Positions 7,129 to 12,362 of a stretch of 12,362 nucleotides of DNA are shown in pieces. Every line of letters begins with the position of its first letter. Position 1 is the first letter of the stretch. Source of the stretch: Muribaculaceae bacterium (lineage in GTDB: Bacteria > Bacteroidota > Bacteroidia > Bacteroidales > Muribaculaceae); contig JAFZSS010000117.1 in assembly GCA_017619255.1 (NCBI GenBank), positions 1 to 12,362 of the forward strand, given 5' to 3'. Position numbers and translations under genes: made by a program. The notes under the pieces are model-generated. The model was not told the DNA's origin and ran no database searches. It worked only from the letters and a program-made list of their open reading frames with translations.

Positions 7129-7536
7129 ATGAATTACAAGATTATTGACATTGAGGGTATTGGAGAAGTATATGCTCCCAAACTGATAGCCGAGGGTATC
7201 GACACCGTTGAGGATTTGCTCAACCGCTGTGCTGCTCCTGCTGGCCGTAAGGAATTGGCCGAGAAGACCGGTATCAGCGAGAAACTGATTCTCAAGTGGA
7301 CCAACCACGCTGACCTGTTCCGCATCAACGGCATCGGCCCGCAATTCGCCGAATTGCTCGAGGCTTCCGGCGTGGACACCGTTAAGGAACTGCGCCACCG
7401 CGTGGCTGCTAATCTTGCTGCCAAGGTTGCTGAGGTCAACGAGGAGAAACACCTGTGCGGCCGTGTGCCCGCCGAGGTTGAAATCCAGAAGATGATTGAT
7501 CAGGCCAAAGAGCTTGAGCCCCGCATGACTTATTAA
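7129..7536 (+). CDS. Small helix-hairpin-helix protein, DUF4332-like
   Basis: A 135-residue cytoplasmic protein with no signal peptide or membrane segment. It holds two helix-hairpin-helix motifs of similar form: IEGIGEVYAPKLIAEGI (8-24) followed by DTVEDLL, and INGIGPQFAELLEASGV (66-82) followed by DTVKEL. The repeated I-x-G-I-G core is the sequence-nonspecific DNA-backbone-binding hairpin found in DNA repair and polymerase proteins, and the duplicated layout matches DUF4332 domain proteins. Residues 25-65 form a helical linker rich in Lys and Glu. The molecular role of the family is not established as far as I know; DNA binding is inferred from the motif. The ATG at 7129 is the only sensible start, 19 nt after the aqpZ stop, so it is probably co-transcribed. 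A terminator follows 31 nt after the stop. Confidence 0.85.
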   Translation: MNYKIIDIEGIGEVYAPKLIAEGIDTVEDLLNRCAAPAGRKELAEKTGISEKLILKWTNHADLFRINGIGPQFAELLEASGVDTVKELRHRVAANLAAKVAEVNEEKHLCGRVPAEVEIQKMIDQAKELEPRMTY

Positions 7537-7558
7537 TCAGCAGGGTCTTATTGATTTA

Positions 7559-7600
7559 CTCGGAGTTCTCGGAGTTTTCTGAGGACTCCGAGCCTTTTTT
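7559..7600 (+). terminator. Intrinsic terminator with a tandemly repeated stem arm
   Basis: The sequence CTCGGAGTT occurs twice in tandem (7559-7567 and 7568-7576). Either copy can pair through CTCGGAGT with ACTCCGAG at 7585-7592; the nearer gives an 8-bp stem and 9-nt loop, followed by CC and six T (7595-7600). It ends the aqpZ/DUF4332 transcript. The T-run overlaps the TAA stop of the convergent asparaginase gene (7599-7601). The minus strand lacks a good U-tract, so termination is probably one-directional. Confidence 0.85.
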
Positions 7601-8642
7601 ACGGGATGGTGACTTCGCCGCACAAGTCGCTGGCCATGTATTTCTTGACCATGCTGGGCGAGTACTGCATGCCGAAGAGGAACATCAGCTTGGTGATGGC
7701 GGCTTCGCTGGTGATGTCATAGCCGCTGATAACGCCGGCTGCCGACAATGAGTTGCCTGTTTCATAGAGCGTGCAGTTCACGCCGCCGTTGACACACTGG
7801 GTCACATTGACAATGACCACGCCGCGGTCCACAGCTTCGCGGATGAGTTTAATGAACCAGGGATAGCTTGGGCTGTTGCCTGCTCCATAGGTCTTGAGCA
7901 CGATGCCCTTAATGCCGGGTGTGTGCAACAGGTGGTCGAGGGTCTTCTCGTTCATGCCCGGATTGAGTTCGAGGAACATGACATTGCTGTCCATGTCGGT
8001 GCAGACTTTCAACGGGCGTGGAGGCATCTGGCGCAGGTAGGGGGTGTTATACTCAATGTCCAGCCCGATTTCAGCCAGTTCGGGATAGTTGAAACTCTTG
8101 AAAGCGTTGAAGTTATCGGCGCTCATCTTGGTGGCACGGTTGCCGCGCCACAGGTAGTTCTCGAAGAGGATGGCGACCTCCTGAACGCGCGGGCGGCCCT
8201 TCTCATCGATGGCGGCGGCGACCTGGAGAGCAGTGATGAGGTTCTCCTCGCCATCGGTGCGCACCTCACCAATGGGCAGTTGCGAACCGGTGATGATGAC
8301 GGGCTTACTCAGGTTCTCGAGCATGAAACTCAGTGCCGATGCCGTGAATGCCATCGTGTCGGTGCCGTGCAGCACAACGAAGCCATCATAGAAATCGTAA
8401 TGCTCCTCGATGGCCAATGCTATATCACGCCAATGCGATGGATCCATGTTGGAACTGTCGATGGGTGGGTCAAACTGGAAATGCTCAATCTCGTAGTCCA
8501 GTTTCTTGACCTTGGGCACATTGTCGATCAAGTGGTCAAAGTCAAACGGCTGCAGGGCATGCGTCTCGGGATTCTCAATCATGCCGATGGTGCCGCCAGT
8601 GTAGATGATGAGTATTTTTGGTCGTTTGATATAGGTCTTCAT
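7599..8642 (-). CDS. ansA: Type I L-asparaginase, cytoplasmic
   Basis: A 347-residue enzyme that hydrolyses L-asparagine to aspartate and ammonia in the cytoplasm. The first catalytic site is YTGGTIGM (14-21), with the nucleophilic Thr18 equivalent to Thr14 of E. coli AnsA. The second site is LHGTDTM (91-97), with Thr94 and Asp95. The catalytic Lys is Lys171 in RGNRATKMSADNFNAF. The allosteric type I subfamily is further indicated by the GSQLPIGEVRTDGEENL segment (118-134) and the length; E. coli AnsA is 338 residues. No signal peptide is present, unlike periplasmic type II AnsB. It is last in the five-gene run, 12 nt after the esterase stop, with no clear Shine-Dalgarno, which is normal in Bacteroidota. 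Its stop lies inside the T-tract of the convergent terminator. Confidence 0.93.
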   Translation of the reverse strand: MKTYIKRPKILIIYTGGTIGMIENPETHALQPFDFDHLIDNVPKVKKLDYEIEHFQFDPPIDSSNMDPSHWRDIALAIEEHYDFYDGFVVLHGTDTMAFTASALSFMLENLSKPVIITGSQLPIGEVRTDGEENLITALQVAAAIDEKGRPRVQEVAILFENYLWRGNRATKMSADNFNAFKSFNYPELAEIGLDIEYNTPYLRQMPPRPLKVCTDMDSNVMFLELNPGMNEKTLDHLLHTPGIKGIVLKTYGAGNSPSYPWFIKLIREAVDRGVVIVNVTQCVNGGVNCTLYETGNSLSAAGVISGYDITSEAAITKLMFLFGMQYSPSMVKKYMASDLCGEVTIP

Positions 8643-8654
8643 AGCGATATGCCA

Positions 8655-9587
8655 TTAAGGATTGCTCTCTTTGTTCTCTTGTCTCATGAGTTCCGCACCA
8701 TGTTCAAATGCCTTGTCAAAGAACAGCATATGGTAGTCCAGCGCGTTTACCCAATAGTCCCATGTGTGGCGACCGGGGCGCAAGAAGAATTCATGGTCGA
8801 TGCCCTTCTCGACGAGTTGATCGTGCATGGCGATGTTGTTTTTGATGAAAATATCGTCCAGGCCTTCGTCGATAAGGATGTTCTGGGCGGGTTGCAGGGG
8901 GCAGGCTTTGACTTGGTCAACGAGGTTGCACACTGCGTGTTCACGCCAGCGCTCGGGGAATTCTGATTGTTCGCCCAAGCGGTCTTTGATGTGCCATTTA
9001 TCGGGATACAGGGTGATGTCCATATTGCCGCTCATGCTGCCGCAAGACCAGAACACATCGGGGTGCCTGAAGGCAAGGAACAACGCTCCGTGGCCGCCCA
9101 TGCTCAAGCCCGTGATGGCACGCATGTAGCGGTTAGGTATCGTGCGGTAGTGACTGTCGATGTATTCCACCAGTTCCTTGCTCACATAGGTCTCGAACTG
9201 CATCTTGGGGTCCACAGGCGAGTCAAAATACCAACTGTCCTGACCGTCAGGGCACACGATGATGACCTTGTACTCGTCGGCCAAACGATGGAGGTCAGCC
9301 TTCTTGGACCAGTCACTGTAACAGCCGTATGCGCCGTGCAGCAGATACAACACGGGGTATCGTGCATACTGATTATTGGTGATATAATACTCGGGCCTGA
9401 TGACCACATTCTTGATAGTACGGCCCATGGCTTGGCTCATCACCTCGATGGTGTCGGCGGGGCAGATTTCTTTGACCGAAGCCGTTGCGTTGTCGTTGTC
9501 TTTGGGCGTGGGATGGGCGCAAGCCGAGAACGCCATAAGCATCATGGCGACCAGCAGCAGTGTCGGTTTCAAAACAGTATTCTTCAT
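8655..9587 (-). CDS. Esterase D-type alpha/beta-hydrolase lipoprotein
   Basis: A 310-residue exported hydrolase of the esterase D / feruloyl-esterase-like group (PF00756 type). A lipoprotein signal peptide ends at a lipobox-like FSAC (Cys23). The alpha/beta-hydrolase core starts near residue 60. LYLLHGAYGCYSDW (80-93) carries the oxyanion-side HG. GLSMGGHGA (160-168) supplies nucleophile Ser162. DEGLDDIF (240-247) supplies the acid, best aligned with Asp245. GRHTWDYW (272-279) supplies His274. The HTWxxW ending is typical of this group, which includes acetyl-xylan and feruloyl esterases and also S-formylglutathione hydrolases. A lipid anchor outside the cytoplasm argues for a polysaccharide or other ester substrate, but the substrate is unknown and no glycan-degrading genes are adjacent. 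Its ATG overlaps the tadA stop by 4 nt (ATGA), implying translational coupling. Confidence 0.88.
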   Translation of the reverse strand: MKNTVLKPTLLLVAMMLMAFSACAHPTPKDNDNATASVKEICPADTIEVMSQAMGRTIKNVVIRPEYYITNNQYARYPVLYLLHGAYGCYSDWSKKADLHRLADEYKVIIVCPDGQDSWYFDSPVDPKMQFETYVSKELVEYIDSHYRTIPNRYMRAITGLSMGGHGALFLAFRHPDVFWSCGSMSGNMDITLYPDKWHIKDRLGEQSEFPERWREHAVCNLVDQVKACPLQPAQNILIDEGLDDIFIKNNIAMHDQLVEKGIDHEFFLRPGRHTWDYWVNALDYHMLFFDKAFEHGAELMRQENKESNP

Positions 9588-10048
9588 TTCTCCTTGGTTT
9601 TAAGCGGTCGTTTTTTCTTAAAGAAGTCGGTCATCAGCTTAGCGCATTCATCGGCTAGTACGCCAGCTGTCACCGTCGTCTTGGGATGGAACGGTGAAGC
9701 GCACTGGGTGTGGTAGCCGCGCTTGTCGTCGGCAGCACCATAGACAATGCGTGCGATTTGGCTCCATGCCAAGGCTCCGGCGCACATCAGGCAAGGCTCC
9801 ACGGTGACATACAAGGTGCAGTCGGTCAGATATTTGCCGCCCAATGTGGCGGCTGCGGCGGTGATGGCCTGCATCTCGGCATGGGCGGTGACATCGGTGA
9901 GCGCCTCGGTCAGGTTGTGGCCACGCCCGATGACGCGTCCCTTGCTCACGATGACGGCGCCGATGGGCACCTCGTCACGCTCGAGTGCCTTGTGGGCTTC
10001 GTCCAGCGCCATGCGCATGTATTTGATGTCGATATCTTTGTTGTCCAT
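9584..10048 (-). CDS. tadA: tRNA-specific adenosine deaminase TadA
   Basis: A 154-residue zinc deaminase that converts wobble adenosine 34 of tRNA-Arg(ACG) to inosine, usually essential in bacteria. The zinc/catalytic motif HAE is at 56-58 (His56 ligand, Glu58 proton shuttle) in TDVTAHAEMQAI, and PCLMCAGAL (85-93) gives the other ligands, Cys86 and Cys89. Other family stretches are EVPIGAVIV (26-34) and GHNLTEALTDVTAHAE. The C-terminus is basic (FFKKKRPLKTKEK), as expected for tRNA contact. I chose the ATG at 10048 (MDNKDIDIKYM) because it overlaps the stop of the upstream LRR gene by one base (TGATG). The same frame extends to 10150, but the extra 34 residues lie inside the LRR gene and resemble no deaminase N-terminus. 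A guanine-deaminase-type CDA is the alternative, but length and motifs favour TadA. Confidence 0.93.
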   Translation of the reverse strand: MDNKDIDIKYMRMALDEAHKALERDEVPIGAVIVSKGRVIGRGHNLTEALTDVTAHAEMQAITAAAATLGGKYLTDCTLYVTVEPCLMCAGALAWSQIARIVYGAADDKRGYHTQCASPFHPKTTVTAGVLADECAKLMTDFFKKKRPLKTKEK

Positions 10049-11220
10049 CAGTTCAGGAATACTTTGCGGACCGTTTTTCCCACCTTCACCACATATACGC
10101 GTTGGCCGGGCAGGCTGATCCAGTTGTTCACGGCGGGACGCTCGTACCACAGGTTGCCATAGACATCATAGATGAAGGTCCACAGCCCATGGGTGTCGCC
10201 GCCGATGTAGATAGTGCCGTCCAGGCCCGTGATGATCAGATTGGGCTCTTCCTGTTCATCCTTGATTTCCTCGATGGCATCGGTTTCGGCGGTGGCCACC
10301 AGTTGCAGGTCTTCCTCGTCATACATCAGCGTGGTGGGCACGACCAGGTAGTCAGTGCTCTGGGCGCCGATGGGCAGAAAATAGCGGTCGGCGGCGGTCA
10401 CGGCTATTAGGTAGCCGTCAGGGCCGTAAATCCTGTAGGCCAGGCTGTTTCCCAGGGTGAGGGCGGTCCAGTTCTGTCCCAGGTGTTCTTGTTGCATAGT
10501 GGGTAAGACAGCCAGTCCCTCATCAATCCACAACGAGAAGATGTCTTCATCGCCCCATGTGTCGTTGTCTTGATAACGGAGGGTCGTAGCCCTGTCGGGC
10601 AGCATCACGCTGACATTGTCGCAACCCTCAAAGGGGTCTCCCGACAATTGGGGTGGGGTAGCGGCATCGCTGTAGATTTCGGTCAAATTAGAGCAGTAGC
10701 CGAAGGCCCTGTCACCAATGCGTTGCAGCGTCATGGGCAGGAAGATGGTGCGCAGCCGGGAGCAATCCTCAAAGGCTCCCATGGCTACATCGGTCACGCC
10801 CTCGGGCAGCACGATGTTACTGATAGCCGTGCCTGCCAACATATAGCGGCTCACGGCCCTTAACCCTAAGGGCAAGGTGATGTCGGTCAAATCCTCGGCA
10901 TCGGCAAAGGCGGCTTCGCCGATCATGGTGACGCTGTTGGGAATCTGCACCTCGGTCACGGCCGAGCGCCAAAACGCTCTGGGTGCAATGGCTGCGACAT
11001 CATAGTTCACGCCGTCGCAGTAGACCTTTTCGGGCAGAATGATGCAACCCTCGTAGTGGTTCGCCCCGTCAAAGTAGGCGGGCGCGACCTCCACTTGGCT
11101 CTCGCTGATGATATTGTAGAAAATGCCGTTAGCCTCGATGTCTTGTGCACGGGCAATTCCTGCACAGCACATCAGCAAGGCCGTCAACATCCATATATAA
11201 TGAATCTTTCTCATTGTCAT
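10048..11220 (-). CDS. BspA-like leucine-rich-repeat surface protein with T9SS-like tail
   Basis: A 390-residue exported protein. The signal peptide has core IWMLTALLMCCAGI and probable cleavage after Ala25 (ARA|QD). Residues about 58-210 hold roughly five LRR_5/BspA-type repeats of about 23 residues, recognisable by lines such as VTEVQIPNSVTMIGEAAF, ISNIVLPEGVTDVAMGAF and LRTIFLPMTLQRIGDRAF. A non-repetitive stretch follows, then an acidic segment (about 312-326, EEIKDEQEEPN). The last 60 residues (YDVYGNLWYE then LPGQRVYVVKVGKTVRKVFLN) resemble a type A T9SS C-terminal sorting domain. BspA-type LRRs often mediate adhesion to host or other bacteria; that role is inferred. The ATG overlaps the murF-alr stop by one base (TAATG), and the stop overlaps tadA (TGATG). 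Met3 at 11214 is an alternative start that would also keep the signal peptide. Confidence 0.85.
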   Translation of the reverse strand: MTMRKIHYIWMLTALLMCCAGIARAQDIEANGIFYNIISESQVEVAPAYFDGANHYEGCIILPEKVYCDGVNYDVAAIAPRAFWRSAVTEVQIPNSVTMIGEAAFADAEDLTDITLPLGLRAVSRYMLAGTAISNIVLPEGVTDVAMGAFEDCSRLRTIFLPMTLQRIGDRAFGYCSNLTEIYSDAATPPQLSGDPFEGCDNVSVMLPDRATTLRYQDNDTWGDEDIFSLWIDEGLAVLPTMQQEHLGQNWTALTLGNSLAYRIYGPDGYLIAVTAADRYFLPIGAQSTDYLVVPTTLMYDEEDLQLVATAETDAIEEIKDEQEEPNLIITGLDGTIYIGGDTHGLWTFIYDVYGNLWYERPAVNNWISLPGQRVYVVKVGKTVRKVFLN

Positions 11221-12362
11221 TATTCTCGGTAATAAACGCGTTTCACTCGGGGTGCCACGCTGGTGAGAATCTCATAGGGGATGGTGCCGCGAGCCTCGCT
11301 CAGTTGTTCGATGGGAATGTGCTCACCGAAGATTTCGACCGTGTCGCCCACCTTGCAGGGCACACCGGTCACATCAATCATCACAGCATCCATGCAGACA
11401 TTGCCGATGGTGGGGCAGAGTTTGCCGTTGACCCACATGTTCACATGTCCGTTACCGAAATGCCGGTCAAAGCCGTCGGCATAGCCGATGGTGACCGTGG
11501 CGATGACGCTGTCGCGTTGCAAAACGCCTCGACGGCCATAGCCGACAGTCGTTCCAGCGGGCCATTCCTTGATGCTGATGATGATGGAGCGCAGGGCCGA
11601 CACAGGTTTGAGGGTGTCCTCACTACCGTCAAACAGGGTGCGAATGCCGTACAGGCCGATGCCGATGCGCACCATATCGTACTGTCTCTCAGGAAAGCGG
11701 ACAATACCGCTGGTGTTGAGCGCATGGCGCATAATGTGATGGTCAAAGGATTGCTGGAGCAAATTGCTGCATTCCTCGAAGTAGTCGAACTGCCCTTTGG
11801 TGTATTCGTCCTGTCCTGGTTCGTCGGCCACGCTCAGGTGGGTGAATACCGAGGCAGGCTTGATAACATCTTGCCGCTTGAGCAGATCAATGAGTTCGGG
11901 CAATTGTTCACGGGTGAACCCCAGGCGGTGCATACCGCTGTCAATCTTGATGTGCACGGGGAAATCGTGCACGCCATATCTCTTCCCTTCCTTGATGAGG
12001 TCCCGCCCCATGTCCAGGTTGTAAAGCTCGGGCTCCAGCTTGTACTGGAACATGGCTTTGTAGTTGACACCGTTGGGGTTGAGCACGATGATGGGCATGG
12101 TGATGCTTGCCTTGCGCAGGTCCACGCCCTCGTCATGCACGGCAACGGCAAGGTAGTCGCAGCCGCAGTCCTGCAGCGTCTTGGCAATCTCGTAACTGCC
12201 CGCACCATAGCCGCTGGCCTTGACCATTCCCACGGTTTTTGTGCTCGGCTTGACGAGTGACTTGAAGAACTTGAAGTTATGTGCCAGCGCATTCAGGTCC
12301 ACTTCCATGACTGTCATGTGTTGCTTGGCCTCGAGCAGGTCGATGATCTGGCTGAAGCCGAA
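11220..12362 (-). CDS. alr: Alanine racemase domain of a MurF-Alr fusion, N-terminal part outside window
   Basis: PLP-dependent racemase making D-alanine for peptidoglycan, seen as the last 380 residues of a frame that stays open to the window edge. Numbering from Met at 12317, the PLP lysine is Lys33 in MVKASGYGAG. The second catalytic base is Tyr260 in TTVGYGRRG. KIDSGMHRLGF (124-134) gives the Lys124/Arg131 pair. TIGYADGF (277-283) and GNVCMDAVMIDVT (305-317) are standard family lines. The ending GTIPYEILTSVAPRVKRVYY is canonical. Upstream of Met1 the frame continues FGFSQIIDLLEAKQH, which resembles the end of MurF plus linker in the bifunctional MurF/alanine racemase proteins of Bacteroidota. 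I therefore read ATG 12317 as internal, not the start. The MurF half (UDP-MurNAc-tripeptide:D-Ala-D-Ala ligase) would use D-Ala-D-Ala made from this product. It is first in the visible operon and couples to the LRR gene by TAATG. Confidence 0.9.
   Translation of the reverse strand, partial: FGFSQIIDLLEAKQHMTVMEVDLNALAHNFKFFKSLVKPSTKTVGMVKASGYGAGSYEIAKTLQDCGCDYLAVAVHDEGVDLRKASITMPIIVLNPNGVNYKAMFQYKLEPELYNLDMGRDLIKEGKRYGVHDFPVHIKIDSGMHRLGFTREQLPELIDLLKRQDVIKPASVFTHLSVADEPGQDEYTKGQFDYFEECSNLLQQSFDHHIMRHALNTSGIVRFPERQYDMVRIGIGLYGIRTLFDGSEDTLKPVSALRSIIISIKEWPAGTTVGYGRRGVLQRDSVIATVTIGYADGFDRHFGNGHVNMWVNGKLCPTIGNVCMDAVMIDVTGVPCKVGDTVEIFGEHIPIEQLSEARGTIPYEILTSVAPRVKRVYYRE

Noticed and set aside
7923..8966. 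Plus-strand open frame of 347 codons
   Set aside because: It spans the antisense of both asparaginase and esterase genes, each with full catalytic motifs; a codon-bias shadow.
10049..10150. N-terminal extension of TadA by 34 residues
   Set aside because: It lies inside the LRR gene and does not resemble any deaminase N-terminus. The overlap TGATG at 10046-10050 marks the better start.
11145..12260. Plus-strand open frame of 371 codons opposite the racemase and LRR genes
   Set aside because: The opposite strand encodes an unmistakable alanine racemase. The plus frame has no recognisable motif, no promoter, and runs across two real genes.
1..12362. Defence, phage, CRISPR or transposon system
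   Set aside because: I saw no transposase, integrase, terminal inverted repeats, spacer-repeat array, toxin-antitoxin pair or nuclease. The gene content is housekeeping and envelope.

Overview
The window looks like chromosomal DNA from a member of the Bacteroidota, most likely order Bacteroidales (a Muribaculaceae/Prevotellaceae-like gut lineage is my guess; the family is not proven). Four things point there. Two intergenic regions carry promoters of the Bacteroidetes type (TTG/TTTG, a 19-20 bp spacer, then TAnnTTTG). Alanine racemase is the C-terminal half of a longer open frame, as in the MurF-Alr fusion of this phylum. A PorE-type OmpA lipoprotein of the type IX secretion system (T9SS) is present. 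A BspA-type leucine-rich-repeat protein with a T9SS-like tail is also present. I see no mobile element, CRISPR array, rRNA or tRNA. No gap between genes exceeds 300 bases.

Layout. (1) 1-1771, minus: an OPT-family oligopeptide transporter, cut by the window start before its C-terminus. (2) 1938-4853, plus: a small exported protein with YD/RHS-like beta-hairpin repeats behind a well-formed promoter, then a 665-residue PorE-like lipoprotein (TPR, PD40 propeller, carboxypeptidase-regulatory-like fold, OmpA domain). A hairpin sits in the short gap between them. A bidirectional terminator closes the unit. (3) 4918-6231, minus: a free-standing UDP-glucose/nucleotide-sugar dehydrogenase homologue that has lost the family's catalytic cysteine and several other active-site residues. 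(4) 6414-7536, plus: a water-type aquaporin (AqpZ) and a small helix-hairpin-helix protein of the DUF4332 type, expressed from a promoter divergent to the dehydrogenase and closed by a terminator. (5) 12362-7599, minus: a compact five-gene run, murF-alr fusion (3' part), BspA-like LRR protein, tadA, an esterase-D-type lipoprotein and cytoplasmic type I L-asparaginase. The first four are joined by 1-, 1- and 4-nt overlaps, and the last lies 12 nt downstream, so they are probably co-transcribed and translationally coupled.

Functionally this is mostly housekeeping and envelope biology: peptide uptake, T9SS anchoring, water permeability, D-alanine supply for peptidoglycan, tRNA wobble editing and asparagine catabolism. 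The most unusual item is the dehydrogenase homologue: an intact, promoter-equipped gene whose product keeps the fold signatures but lacks the Cys needed for the classical two-step oxidation. It is either a pseudoenzyme or an enzyme with altered chemistry. I saw no convincing defence or mobile system.
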